A DNA stretch of 64,000 nt from Spisula solida (GCA_947247005.1 OX365944.1:20187501-20251500); one strand, 5' to 3'. Shown: positions 24,051 to 37,060, numbered from the stretch's first letter. Numbers and translations: made by a program. The notes: generated by a model not told the origin, from the sequence alone.

Positions 24051-25092
24051 CTTGTTTAATTATAAAATGACAGTTTGGAGCTGTCTTTTTGAGATTATTT
24101 GAGGGATAGGACACAGGACATAATCACTCATTAGCAATAAATGTAAATCCAAGATAACCAAAACTATAAACCATTTACCATGTTGCTACATCTTGATCAT
24201 TAGATCATGATATATGGACAGGCATAGTTTATAATATTATTTATTATTACAGATGCTGTTGTAAAGAGCATTCCTAGCAGGCACCTGTTAGTGAAAATGG
24301 ATGCTACCATTTGACTATTATTCTAGCTGGCTGGACAGTAACATGCTAATCAATTGATGAAACTGCGACTGAATGTTACAAGCACTGGACTTACGTGTTA
24401 GGTTAAATTTAACAGGATTAATACATCTCTGTGCTGCATGAACATTTATCTGAAGAAATATAAAAACATTTATAAAATCCAATCAACAGAAATATTATTG
24501 CCCAGAGGGAATTTCTTGGAATTAATATCTTTGAAAGTTTACAACATGTACCCTTTTTATTATGTTGTTACCGCTCACCAATGGTATTTGTGAATTTAAA
24601 GCTCTATGGCGAAAAAACATTAAAACTTTATTGCTATTAGTTTTATTTATTACATGTATCTCACATACTGATCGTGTATATGTAACTTTTACTGTATGAA
24701 TAGTATGTTTGTCATTAAAAAGCTTATTCAAATACATAAACAAGTGTATATCTCCTAACTAAACATGTACAGTAAAACTTCACTTAAAGGCCATCTCAAT
24801 ACCTAGACCATAATTTTGTAGGTTACTTTCCACGATTTCACAGTTGTGTACTTCTAATATTAAGACCAAATCTATAATAAGTGCATTTTCAACGTACCAA
24901 TGGCGGTCCTATTGGTGCGGTTTTACTGTGACACTTGGCATATACAAAACAGCTGTCTGTTATCTATTAGCTGCTGCAGTGGTTAGTGCACTGGATTTGT
25001 ATCCCGGCAATCCGGCTGTGAGCCGATTTCTAAGGGGTAATCTCATTGTTACCCTTTCTTTTGCACGTAATAACATCATTGTTATCCGCTTA
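24051..25092. other. Mostly non-coding; weak tRNA-like A-box at about 24970-25010
   Basis: 'gctgcagtggttagtgcact' near 24971 looks like the A-box half of a tRNA or tRNA-derived SINE (TGGTTAGTGCACTGG), but the expected B-box (GGTTCGANNCC) does not follow at the right distance. I do not call a tRNA. No gene was seen. Confidence 0.4.
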
Positions 25093-25404
25093 TCACCATC
25101 TGAAAAAGTTAGCCTCACATACGAGTACATCTCCATGAACTCTAATCTGGTTTTCAACTGTCTCAATGACGTGTACAACTGCCACAGGAACTGACATCGG
25201 TTCAAGTATATTCTCTATCATATCAATAGACACAATTGTCATGTTTGATTTTGCTAGTTGTTTCCAAGCTTCATTGTGATTTCCTTCTATTCCTTCCTTG
25301 TACACATTTCTCATGATTCCAGTCAATAAATGAAAAGAACCAACACAGAAAACTAAGATATTTTGCACCAGTGAGATGACTGAAACAGCTATCGACAGTA
25401 TCAT
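25093..25404 (-). CDS. Open frame of 103 codons with one hydrophobic segment, unrecognised
   Basis: An ATG at 25404 opens a 103-codon frame. Residues about 1-30 (starting MILSIAVSVISLVQNILVFC) are strongly hydrophobic and could be a signal anchor or membrane helix. The rest is mixed, with a sequon (NMT) at about residue 54 and no motif I recognise. The other overlapping frames in this stretch are on the opposite strand or have no features. It could be a short exon of a membrane protein; a possible GT donor exists near the end (ATG then GTGATAAG), but it is weak. Length alone does not exclude chance. Confidence 0.25.
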   Translation of the reverse strand: MILSIAVSVISLVQNILVFCVGSFHLLTGIMRNVYKEGIEGNHNEAWKQLAKSNMTIVSIDMIENILEPMSVPVAVVHVIETVENQIRVHGDVLVCEANFFRW

Positions 25405-26229
25405 GTTGATTGTTGCTGTCTAAGATTTGTTCAATTCGATATTGAATATTTTTATAAGCACCTTCTGTTTCTGTGTGTTCACACTTTGTGCAGTTTAATT
25501 AAGTGACATAACTCCACACTGGTGGATATATTAAAGTAGGTTTTATTGGTGATTGAGAAATCGTCATAATGGGTGTAGATTATTACTTCCATTTAACCGG
25601 CTCGTGACTTCATCCATGGTGTCAACCATACGTTCTTAATTAGAATTGGGGACGTGACTGTAAACATCCTCCACATCCGACACAAAGACAAACATTATCT
25701 TCGTCGCTTTTCCATGACATACTACATGTATCTGCATATTAATTGAAGTGTTATTAAGTAAATTCATTATTATGGATTACTGACTAGTATAAAACTCTTG
25801 TTAACCTTTTGTGTTTTGAAGGTATCCAAAGAAAAAGTGTCAGGTTTACAACAGCAATCTCTAAATTCACGTTTACAACAGCATTTTTCCAAATGTCACT
25901 TTAATCATGCAGAAACGTCAATTTAGCATAAATAAAGATAGTCATATAATACCTGAACGTATTGGTTTGACACACGGTTAACCTACTAAATACAAAATTT
26001 TACGGTAAACTGAAATGGAAAATGCAATTTTACGTCGCACGCAGCACGATTGTTTACATCAGTTTCTTTACTCGTCAATTTTGGCCAACGAATACGTCCA
26101 AATTAGGAAGAGAATCCTTTAAGTTTGAACATGGTTAGAAGCAGAAAGCTTATCTGTCTTTTATGCACTGAAACATATTAAGAATCGTGTACGAACAAGT
26201 AAAGATATTGGCAAAAAATAGGTCTTACC
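25405..26229. other. Non-coding, no gene seen
   Basis: AT-rich, with no open frame of interest. Confidence 0.5.
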
Positions 26230-26395
26230 TAGGACTTAGCTCCCTTCAGTGTCCGTGCGTAAACCCCATTGATTCGTCACCCTGTAAATATAAGAGTTGC
26301 ACACGGTAGAGTCTGACGAACAAACGGACGGACGGACGGAATGACGCCTACCATTATCATATCCCTTCTCATTCGGCGGGGGATAATTAAAGTTA
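26230..26395 (+). repeat. Dispersed repeat 3' part with (GGAC)n and GC-rich end
   Basis: It contains 'gtaaaccccattgattcgtc', 'accctg', a GGAC microsatellite at about 26325-26340, and an end 'cattcggcgggggataat'. It is an inverted partner of 22640-22840. Its 5' part probably extends left to about 26040, but divergence hides the edge. Confidence 0.55.
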
Positions 26396-27559
26396 TTTGA
26401 ATAGCGAGATATAGGTTTAGTTGCTAATGGTTCTTAATCGTAGTTGAGATACAAAGTGGCCTCTGTCCTGAACAGTGAAGTCATCGACGTTCAAGGATTC
26501 AATTGATTGATCCTGTCAAAATAACAAATCCATCATATATACTTATCAAATACGATCATGACAAAATATCTCATAGTATATGCACAACCTAAAACTCGAC
26601 TGAGACTAAATGGGATCAGATTAATGACGGTACATTCAGGACACGTAATGTGAAACTAAGTTAGCACATTAGTAGTAAGAACAAACAAAGGATTATGAAA
26701 GAGTAACGAAATCGTTTTCGGTTTGTCCTAGGTAACCTCTGACCAAGCAGTAAGCATTCAGTGGGTCTTTGTTTAGACGACTTTGTATTTTCTACATATA
26801 AGATTCACAATTTCACAACTCATAGGAAATGTAAAAAAACCTTAAACCGAACGCCACAAGGAAATTTCTCCTCAAAATATATATTTTAGAAAAGATGCAG
26901 TCAGGTTGTAAATTGCACAATAGATATGGTGCTGTCAGTTCAATGAAATATGGAGTGCACAGAGGAAATGACATTGCAGAATTATTTCCATTAGTGATGT
27001 GCTTTAGTTTCCGTTGCACGCATGCCATGCATTATGTCGTCTGTATATGGTTGCTGAGTAAGAGGTAATCTATTAATTATTCGTGGCTAGATGCTAGACC
27101 TGCCGTCCACTAAGCCCCGATGCGTTGATGATGTGTTGCCGATAACCTGTTGCTACTTTTGGGAACCTTGCAGGATCATTTATCAATAAAATGGGCAGAG
27201 CTTTGTCATTGGGCAAAGAAGTTTAGAATGTTCCGCTCATAAGGCCAGTCATAAATTACCTGAATAGCGAATCAGTCATAATAGCGGACCTTATTTGTTC
27301 TACCTTTGGGACCGTATACAATTGCAAAAATCTGCGTTTTTCATGATTTTCATATACTAGTAATGAAAACTGTCTGATTAGCGGAAATTTACTGTATTTA
27401 GTATAACCTTTTTTCTTTTAACATAATATACAATGTACGTAATTATTAATTTACTGAAACATTTCAACGATTCGCTAAATCAAACATGCTTCAGTCTATG
27501 AGAGTTTATATTTGTACAAAATATGTACGATCGGATTGCTCAGCATATGTATACAATAA
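26396..27559. other. Non-coding, no gene seen
   Basis: No recognisable coding sequence. The minus-strand frame at 26813-27028 has no domain. Confidence 0.5.
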
Positions 27560-27879
27560 ATACCTGATGCAGCACGAACCAATTCAGAAATGCACCAATC
27601 GGTATTTTGTTTCTCTAAACAAACATCTCAATATTTGGGTCTGCGTGCTACAAAACTATTTATTATCTATATTGTGAACATTTTAAATGTTCTATTAGAG
27701 TACTGAATGTTTGCACTGAAATTAAAATCATACAAGCCGGAATAGAATACAATTACTATAATTACCAATGTCATTGGTTGCAAGTGAATGTATATCGTAA
27801 TACCGAATATTTGTAATACATGTATAATAAGATTTTATCACTGATTTCATGATTACACACAGTTCCCTAGACTTGTACA

Positions 27880-28052
27880 TACAGCACAGGTTGTCGGTAT
27901 TTGTACTTGTTCAGAATCGTCTTCGCTAGTACTTGGTCATGTGGTTTGTACTTGTGGTTGGTTTTCCTTTTCGTGAGTGTGTTTTAATGTTCCTGTTGTG
28001 GTATTTTGTTTCTGTTTAGTGCTACCTTCCCCGTCCGATTTGTAACTATTTT
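27880..28052 (+). repeat. SPR-family copy inside duplicate 1
   Basis: The end 'tttagtgctaccttccccgt' followed by 'ccgatttgtaactatttt' aligns with the family 3' end. The left edge is uncertain. It is absent from the paralogous block near 30.7 kb, so it was inserted after the duplication or lost from the other copy. Confidence 0.6.
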
Positions 28053-28061
28053 ATGTTTAAG

Positions 28062-28227
28062 AAATAATGAATACGTAGCTATGTTTTGTTGCGTAATAAA
28101 ATATAGGCACGTGTTTGGATGCGTAGTAATTAAATCAAGAGTGCGTAGCACGAGTGATTTAATGTACGCATTCAAACGAGTGCCTATATATTATAACGCA
28201 ACAAAGCACAGCAACTATTTATTATTT
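28062..28227. repeat. Foldback element with arms of about 75 bp
   Basis: The left arm 28062-28137 (for example 'ttttgttgcgtaat', 'atataggcac', 'atgcgta', 'ttaaatca') pairs with the right arm 28155-28227 ('tgatttaa', 'tacgcat', 'gtgcctatat', 'cgcaacaaa', 'attattt') at roughly 85 percent identity, with a loop of about 17 bp. It is too long for a pre-miRNA and more like a foldback MITE. Confidence 0.85.
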
Positions 28228-28277
28228 CGATTCTAACATCGCCAATGCTTTAACATTTATACCACAACAAGACAGGT

Positions 28278-28356
28278 TGACGTCAAGCTACTTTCTTTCA
28301 TGGGAACGTTACCGTTACGTCATTTGGCATTCTTTATGACGTCAAATGTGACGTCA
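28278..28356. promoter_or_regulatory. Cluster of CRE/ATF octamers
   Basis: TGACGTCA occurs at 28278-28285, 28337-28344 and 28349-28356, and TTACGTCA at 28315-28322. The octamer is the CREB/ATF site. The cluster lies in the part of duplicate 1 that is missing from duplicate 2, next to the foldback, so it may belong to a mobile element rather than to a host promoter. Confidence 0.5.
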
Positions 28357-29810
28357 TCAATCAGCTATATTTTATCGCGGTAATAAAATATGGTCAGATC
28401 AATGTACGCAAAGAAGGCTTATCTCACGTGCTATGTTAGAATGGGGAAATTCTATGTATCTTTTATTATTACTGGGTAATTTACACGTGCCTATGTCAAA
28501 TCAATTATTAGTTTCTCACTTACGCATTAATTTAATAACCACGGTACTTATCACTGTTTAATGATCGTACACGTCCATATACGTTGAAAGTGCTTGCCAT
28601 TTGTACCATTTCAATTTAAGACACGAAAGTAAATTTAAATAGTTGTATGCTAGATTTATTTATATTCAATTTGTTAAAATCAAAATTGAATACATGTAAT
28701 TATGTGTTGAACAAAATATGAAATAAGTGCTATTCTGACCATTTTGTGATAAAAACAGTATGCAATAGAATTTTAGACGACATAAACGTTTTCGAAACTG
28801 TTTCGTGTACTACCGATGCACCATTAATTGGTGTATGAACCTCGATCCTCTGATAATTTACTTGTTTTTTTTATGGTTTGCCAACAATATCACGTTTGTT
28901 TCCTTGTACATCACACGAACTGGCCTTGTAGCAGTTAGCCCAACATTACTAGAACTTATAGTACGTTGTTTTGAAGTTAATTGTAATACACAAACTAATA
29001 CAAATGAATATTGCGCACAACTTACGTTAAGCTATTTGTTAAAATACTTTGTACGTATCTCATAATAGTTTTTTTCACGGTACAAATTGTCCAATGCGTT
29101 TAATCTAGCAAGTGTTTGTTTTTAGCTTGTCACCATTATGAGATGTGTGATCTAGTTTTATGTAGCAAGGCTGTAAAGCGTAAGGCATTCGGTCATTGTA
29201 TGTTAGAGATGTTTAGAGATATAAAACGTCTAATCAATAAAGAACCGTAACGTCAACATATCAGTGTCATTATTCTAGTTAGATGGTTAGATGAATATGA
29301 TTGTAGGTGGTTGTAAAGACATTGTAGTGACGTGTTAAGGAAGACAAATGGAGATATATGAGATATGAGGACCGAGATATGCTATTGTGTGACCTATCAT
29401 TTATCTCGATCTCCTCCAGACATGAACTGAGTTGACTCGTTAAAGTCCTATTGTGAAATTCAGTATATAGCTTTGAAGAGAATGGTTTGATTATATGATG
29501 GTTACAAAAATGTATTATAAGGCTTTATATGACGTATATGAGTCTATGACATTGATGATGGACAATAAGTGGTAACACATTCAGAATTACAAGTATCTCC
29601 AGATAAATAATGGATACAAGTTCCCGCAGGGGTAGATGTTTCATTATTTTCCAGACATCTAGTGATACGTGGATATTTACTGACTTAAATCACACCCTTG
29701 ATGACTTGTGTTCACAATTAATGATGTGTTTGTGCTATAATGTGTTTTTCCCATTCGACACCAGTGTCAACATGGTCTATATTTTTAAACATGACTTGTT
29801 CAAATAATAG

Positions 29811-30218
29811 CTAATGACCGCCCGGGTATATCACAATATGTAGGATTTTATTGTTACAGTTACAATACATTTTGTTATACATTTGTACATATATCTGTCA
29901 TTTGGTCAAATATTGAACGTCAGAATAGAAAATTTTATCTATGTAATTTTAGGAATTTGGTGACGAATTTCACTACCTCTTTAATTGTACATACTTTGGT
30001 AAAGATAGGAAACTATAATTCCACATGTTAACTATATAAGAATTGTTCAACTTACGGTAGAATAATGTCCGAAAACGATAGATCAAAACTAATTAATATT
30101 TATAAATTTATATCTATAGTACTTTAAATATGTAAGCACCCACCTGGCGTACAAAATATCCCCTAACACATGTAGTGTACTATCAATCATCAAACTACTT
30201 ACTATTCACTGTTATTTA
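29811..30218. other. Non-coding spacer between duplicates
   Basis: AT-rich. No gene or repeat recognised. Confidence 0.5.
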
Positions 30219-30300
30219 TATGTAAGTAAGTAACGACTTTATTTTACGTGGCTAACATATTTGGTAGAAACCAATTTTCAATATGGTCCAAATATGGTCA
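30219..30300 (-). repeat. Retroposon 3' tail, minus copy (related to 39809-39900)
   Basis: 'taacgactttattttacgtgg' with 'ccaattttcaatatggtcca' matches 'aacgactttatttcccgtgg' and 'ccaattttcattatggccca' at 39.8 kb. In reverse complement both contain AAATAAAGTCGTTA near an (ATT)n- or (CTTA)n-like end, as in 3' ends of some LINE or SINE copies. Confidence 0.55.
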
Positions 30301-30459
30301 ATATTATCGTTCATTCTTGTTCAACCCTCAGACTTTATAAACCAAACAGCCTGGTATATTGTTTGTATATGTATATTTTTATATTGTTCCTCATAGCACA
30401 TAATTGTACATGTGCGGAGTGAATCAATGAACTTGTAAACCTGTTATTTACATACATAC

Positions 30460-31930
30460 CAAATCAGAATTGTATGAAATACCTGATATGTTTTGTTTTG
30501 AAGCACACATAGTTCTAAACAAACATTTACGTATTTGGTTGGACATGCTACGAGATCTTTTATATTTTAAACTGAGAATTAATGAGTACAAATTAATTTC
30601 GCTGTAATTAAGACAATTTTCATTTTTTAATTGATACAAGCCGCAATAAAATACCAGAATTTCCACTTTTATATGTTGCAAGAGCGTGTTTAAAAAATAT
30701 ATATAAAATTTCATATGATCAAATTTTATCACTTCGTTTTTGTACAAAGTTTATTTTAATTTTACGTCAAGCTCCTATGTATCGTACGGCATTACTGAAC
30801 AATGAGAACGTGTCTATGCGCAATAATTTTTTCCTCATTCGGACGTCCATTTAATAACCCCACATTTAAACCTCATATTTATAAGTACATGTATAGTCAA
30901 GAGTTTGTAAATGCTCGTACATAAAGTGCATGACATTCGTGGTACGCTTGTGTATTTCAGTTAAATGCTCAAAATTACTTTATAATAGTTGCATGCTAAA
31001 GTATTCATAATTATCAGAAAAAAATATTTTTTATATCGTCGAAATGTTGTCGAAACTCTTTAAAGTACATGTTATACAGTCGTGATATTTATTGGAACCT
31101 CGTTCGTTCCACTTACCTCGTTTTATTTAGATGTGTCATGTTCCTCTCCATGTGCATCACATAAACAGGCTTTTTAGCAATAAGTATTTTTGAGGTACAT
31201 TGCAATGCGCAAACTAATAGAACTACATCATAACGTATTATGTACTTCCATGTAAAACTATTTTTTTCAAATACATTTGTTATAGTTATCCACGGTGAAA
31301 AATGTCGAACGTGTTGAATCTTGTGTTTTTAGCTTGTCCACAGTCTGTGATGTGTGCTCTAGTTGTATTTTGCGATACTGTAAAGCTGAAGGAACTCGGT
31401 CATTGTTTGTTAGAGATGTTTAGATATATTGAGATATAGAACTGCCACTCAATTAAGAACCATAACGTTAACATATCATTGTCATTATTCTAGCTCGATG
31501 GTTTGATGAATTTGATTGTAGGTGGTTGTAAAGACATTGTAGTGACGTGTTTATGAAGACAAATGGAGATAAATGTTATATGAGGACCGATATATGCTAT
31601 TGTGTGACCTATCATTTGTCTCGATCTCTTCCTGGCATAAACTGAGTTGACTCACAACACCTTAATGTGAAAATCAGTATATAGATTTGAAGAGAATATT
31701 TTGATTGCACGAATATCATAGACGTGGTTTATATAGCACATTGGTGCATATAACATCGGTTTTCGAAAATAATTCATCAGACAATATTATGGAAGCCGTG
31801 AATACAGGTTCTCATAGGGGATGATGTTTCATTAGTTTCCAGACATGAACTGATACTTGGATATTCCCTGACCTAGATTATACCGTTGATATACTTGTTT
31901 TCACAGTTAATGGTGCTTTTTGTAACACAC
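30460..31930 (+). repeat. Segmental duplicate, copy 2 (partner 27560-29810)
   Basis: See copy 1 for anchors. The strongest identity is at about 31440-31640, where 'gattgtaggtggttgtaaag' to 'gtgtgacctatcattt' is nearly exact over about 110 bases. The spacing between anchors is shorter than in copy 1 because the 27.88-28.40 kb material is absent. Confidence 0.8.
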
Positions 31931-34900
31931 TGTTTCTCAATTAGATGTGGCATTTGATGTTCCAGGATCTCTATCCTTTACTTACAGAATAAATGCTCCA
32001 AATTCGTATCAGAGTTAAATATACCGCTGTTTGTGACCACGAGCAAAACAATAATTTTTTATCATGTATCGATAATTATTGACACAGTATCGGCTTAAGT
32101 ACCCTAAATGAAACATTCGTTACTGTTGCCTCGTTAGATTTTCAAATTTAGGAGCTTACTACATCTAACATCTGTTTTGTGCTTCGCTTTTAATGTTCCG
32201 ATTTAAGTGTACCGTATTTAGTGAGCTTGTCCATTAGATGGCGGCTTTATACTGAATACACTTCATGTTGGGTTACCAGTTCAAAAAATGTATCCAAACT
32301 TGTTTTTAATTGCACAGTCTATCTTTCGATGTATGCGAGAATCATTTATAGTGCATATTTTTCAATAATTATTTCATCAAACAATAGTCTAAATGCTAGC
32401 ATATGATAAAATATCAACTTTACGGTGTGCAATAACTTTATTTTGAAACATACGTGACGAAACATATGTTACGAAACAAGTGTGCTGAAGAAGGTTCGAA
32501 CGCTCAAAACAATGATGCACGTGTATTGACGGGTATTGTACTGATATTAATGTCAGGTGACATGTTTGAGCAAATAGCTGTAATGTTAACAACAGTTGGG
32601 TTGACAATATTACACATTATTGACATCTTTGAATACGATTTAAACCATAAAATACCAAGTGTGAATATAAGTGCTCCTTTTGAATAGTGTAGATCACTGG
32701 ATATTTTATTTTTATATTAAACATACAGATCATAGTATGCTTTTATGAAGAAACACTGTATATTAATACACATTCCAGCGTATACATCGACAAAGTATCC
32801 AAACTGATCGAAACGTACGTTACTGTTCGTAACGTACGTTTAGAAGTTCAGATTCTTGGTTATATCAGCTTCTTATTTTATGTATTGCTTTATGTGTGCT
32901 TTTGATATAAGCCTTTTACTATTGTTTTCATATTGCGACAACAAAAATTGACGAAGGCACCCTAATTACAACATTTTCTTTCTTTTACAAAAACTGATTA
33001 GCTGAATGAGCTTGAAAAGGCTTATTTTATTTTATAAAATGTGGTTCTAGTACAGATATATTCATATATATAATTAGTAGATATATTATTCATCTCAACT
33101 CTGCACATTTTTTGGTAGTGTGAAGGGTTTTACAACATGATACATACTGTTAATGTCTAAATAGATTGGTAACGTATGTTTCAGATTGTCATTACGCTTT
33201 CACATAAGACTATCCCGAATCGAGCTCCAAGATAATTTGATTTGTGAAGTCACGGGCTTATGTAAGGTTTGCGAATGTTTTGAAGTCAACAAAAATATAA
33301 CTTACAAAAGAGGCATTCAAAAGAATTAAGACACAAGGAGCAAACCAAAAAAGCAAAGAAAATTCGAGAGATTTTTAAAGTCAAAGTAACTAGGCAATCC
33401 AAGTTAACACTAGTTACAAATAATCGAAGTTGTATATTCGCAATACGGTTTGTACAAAATACACATGTTTAAAATGTTAAACTGTGCATTACTTTATTTT
33501 TTTTTACATTTTAAAGTTGTGATAAATACAACAAATATTCATTTTATAACATATTTAACTCACTATATACATTTAAATAACTCTGTTAATGCCATACCCT
33601 TTAATCAAGTTAATCAAAATTTGGTTTCTGTTTTTAGTGAAATGTGTTTTATAAATGTTTTCATTCCCTGGATCTTTGTTAATAATGTACGTGGTCAAAC
33701 AAAACCTCCTTGTTTCCTATGCCTCGGTGTTACAGGCTAAATTGAAAAATACCATGTTGGAATACCTGTATAGCTTCATTTGCTAAATGTAACGTCTCAA
33801 AATCATGTTTATGGAAGCATAATTACTATGAACATTAAATAAATAAAAAAACTAGTTTGTACTACTTTAAATTTGTATTTACGTAGGTACAACGAAACCT
33901 ACGTTACTGATAGTTTACAGTGTATGTATTGAGTCACTTGGTTCTCAACAACAACAACGAGTAGCTTAGATTATTAAAATCATTCTGTCAAAGGATTCAA
34001 CACAGATATCGATAGTAAATGGTGTGTATTTAATTGAAATAATAAGTTGTTGACTTTTTTATTTTTACACATCCAAAATGCCACGTTTTACAGCGAACAG
34101 TGTGTTTTCCTTCTTGATACAGTACCAGTTTTAACCGTGTCGAAAGACACATGTCATATAATATGCTACAACAGGACTCATTAACCATGAATATAACTGG
34201 GTCATTAATCAATAACATTTTTAGGAGAATCTAAATAAAAAGAGTTATTACTGGTGACTTGCTGGCGATTACTTTAATTGAAAGGATATACATATTGCTT
34301 ATGGTGAATACATTCCTTGATATATTTGAAGCAATACGATTGAATACGGTTCGTTAGTAGTAAAGAACAAAATCATAAACTGTAATGTGTAATATCTCCC
34401 ATTGGTTGTCGATCAACTGACGGCTTATTCTGTTAATGTATGTGACAAAACGTTGGCACACACCATTTAAGTACAGATAGGTTACATAGTGTATACATTA
34501 ACCATTCTTATGTACACTCAGTTAACGTATCACATAGAAACTAGGATATTTGTATAAATTTCCAAGTAGACCAAATGTATAAAACGGACGTAAGCTTCAG
34601 GAAATACCACGGACAAAGTGAACAACTATCACGAAACACATAACAATTAGACAAAATCAGTGACAAATAAACACAACATTGAACGATAAAAAGTGTACAA
34701 TTGCTTGAATTATGATCAAACAGGTGAATGCAGCGCAATATTTGCAAAGTGTCAAGTTAAATGTAAAGTACATTTCCACTATATTTAAGACATTATCTGG
34801 TACCAATTATGTTAAAGTTATCTCAATTGAACGGAACCACCAGAGTACATGGCATGTGCTTCACAGAAGCAAATCTCACATTATATTGAAATCGTCAGCC

Positions 34901-36419
34901 TACAAACGTATGATCACAGTATCATGCATTGTAAGGATTAAAGGAAACCACATTTTATCATTAGGCTCACACTTTCCTTTTGCGACTTACTTGAATCCAA
35001 ATTGAAATACCCTGTACTCCAGGAAACAGTCGGCCATTAACATGTTTCTAAAATACTATTATTGTTCATGTCATCATACCAGTAACCAATTAACCTAATT
35101 GAAAGAGATGCCAACTATTATTGATTAAAAGAGATTAGTAAATGTCTATGGAGAATTTCCTTCATCGATTTAAACTATTTTTCAGCAGTTCTATTGCGCA
35201 AGACTACTTATCTTTTGTCATGCTTCAAAATGACGATGGCAATAGCCAGTGTCAGGATATTAGGTTCAGTTTCCTTAGCGATATCGATGATTGTGTATCG
35301 TTTAAACGCTAAATATACCGGTAGTGCATAATCCATTTTTAAAGTTATCGCGCAATATTCTGCAACCCGCATTATTGTTACAAATCCTGTCGCTGGTACG
35401 TGCAAGTCGATGGCACACTTCAGTTCGGGTTCTAATCGCGATATAGGTGAAAACTATATGAGCCGTTCTCATGGAAAACCGGGCATAGTGACAAAATTAT
35501 GAAAATCATGATAACATGCCGTTAGACAGTCAAGACGTTATGAACAGTTTCTGAAAATATGAGCAAATAATAACACAACCTTACAAAGTTACAGACCTTT
35601 AGAACTAACCACTCACGCCTACTTTTCGAGTGACGTCGCAAACGTCATTCAACTATTTTTGACGTAATTTTCAAAAGCACTTCAGAAATCCAGCATTTTA
35701 TATATTAATGACGTAAGCGTTTCAATAGTATCACAATTTAGAATTATATTCTGATATTCATATAATATATCAAAAGCATGCATATTTGCTTTCAGATAAA
35801 AGTACCTACTGATTCTAACTACTCGCCTCGTGTTTTCTCAATGTGGGTACTTTTCAGAAATGAGTCACCATAGCAACGTCAGAATATATTTTAACACAAT
35901 TCATGAGAAAAATTAAATCTTAGAGAACGTACTATACTATCCAATTACTTAAAGTTAAATTGACGACCATGACTTTGTCTCATTTCAGAGCATTTTCTAT
36001 AATTGAATTACATAATTCCTATTGTCACTTAGACCGGCTCATATATAATTATATTGATACTTTTTGTATTGTCATTGTGTAATAAGGTATGTTTCGTTCC
36101 AAATGATAAGAATACATTGCTACAGTAATAACGGCCGGGTTATTCTGTCGGTTCGTCAATAATAAATAAGACCATTTGAGCATGGACTGTGCCTAGTAGC
36201 AAATGACCCAATACGGTAATATACAAGGCGACATTATCCACAACATACAAATATATACTTTTTTATAAAGATGTAACATGCCTACCTTGAAAGTTAAAAT
36301 TCGCTGTCGATTGTCGATGTGGAGAAGGTACTAGTTGGGAGTCCATCAGGACAAAAGTCGCTTATTTTTCATGGTCCATGGCATTTTTTAGTAGAAGTGT
36401 TTCAATACCATATTTGAAT
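31931..36419. other. Non-coding; weak local duplication and a hairpin at 32812-32840
   Basis: AACGTACGTTAC at 32812-32823 and GTAACGTACGTT at 32829-32840 form a perfect 12-bp stem with a 5-base loop. The surrounding 100 bp loosely resemble 32090-32190. The rest shows frames of 60-97 codons without similarity. 'gtgacgtcgca' and 'atgacgtaagcg' near 35631-35719 are partial CRE-like sites. No gene was recognised. Confidence 0.5.
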
Positions 36420-37060
36420 TGCCCAATACCAGTTGTCTATGGTTTGGGTGGATGCCAAGCGCAAAACCCCCTGTGAAGGTCATAAAAGTGGTCAAAGGTC
36501 AACTAAGTGCATATAGCATACACCAACTTGAAATTGCACCATATCTTTGTCAATTCTACAGGTAGAATGGTCAAAGTGGTATCAAAATGGAGCTAATGAA
36601 TTGGTCCTTCATTTGCAATGAGTTTATGCAAATTATGTCATTTGCATACTCATGAATATTAATGAGGATGTCAAAAAATGGTAAAGTTTCGTTAAAAATC
36701 TATGTGTATAGTTGACAAAAATATGCCATATCTTTGTTATTTCTATTATTTAAAGATCCAAATTGTACCAAAACCATGACAAGACATAACGCTTTCGACA
36801 TATGTTGAGATCTAATGATAAATATAATTTAATTCCACCGAGAATAACCGCCAAAGGTGGGTGGGGTATATTGAAACCAGAATGTAAAAATCTCAATACA
36901 GTCAGAATCAACATTAAACGTCCATCAAACATATTCCTTATATCCAAATATGCTTTATTTGTGGAATTTGATTTTGATTGACTTAAACATTATGCTAATT
37001 TACTCATTTGCATATTTATGAATATTCATAATCATTGAACATGTATGACAAATAGCGTAG
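36420..37060 (+). repeat. Dispersed repeat with DR1-like motif, plus copy
   Basis: The blocks 'ggtcaaaggtcaactaagtg', 'ccatatctttgtcaattcta', 'ggtatcaaaatggagct' and 'catactcatgaatatt' match, in reverse complement and order, the segment near 40840-41010. The right part has 'catttgcatatttatgaata', echoing its own earlier 'catttgcatactcatgaata', so the element may be internally duplicated. Confidence 0.65.

Larger units (their letters stand above)
27560..29810 (+). repeat. Segmental duplicate, copy 1 (partner 30460-31930)
   Basis: Ordered anchors are shared with 30.46-31.93 kb: 'ctaaacaaacat' and 'atacaagccg.aata.aatac' near 27615-27745, 'taataacc' after 'acgtg.ctatg' near 28490-28545, 'agaacc.taacgt.aacatat' near 29240, and the best-conserved run 'gattgtaggtggttgtaaag' to 'acctatcattt' near 29299-29403. 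Copy 1 carries extra material at about 27880-28400 (an SPR copy, a foldback and a CRE cluster) that copy 2 lacks. No open frame is conserved between the copies. Confidence 0.8.

Noticed and set aside
24844..25205. Overlapping frames on both strands and a tRNA gene at about 24970
   Set aside because: An A-box-like stretch is present but no B-box at the right distance, and no cloverleaf could be drawn. The plus-strand frame lies opposite the better minus-strand candidate.
32486..32510. B-box-like GGTTCGAACGC, considered as a tRNA or SINE promoter
   Set aside because: One mismatch to the consensus and no A-box 30-60 bases upstream.
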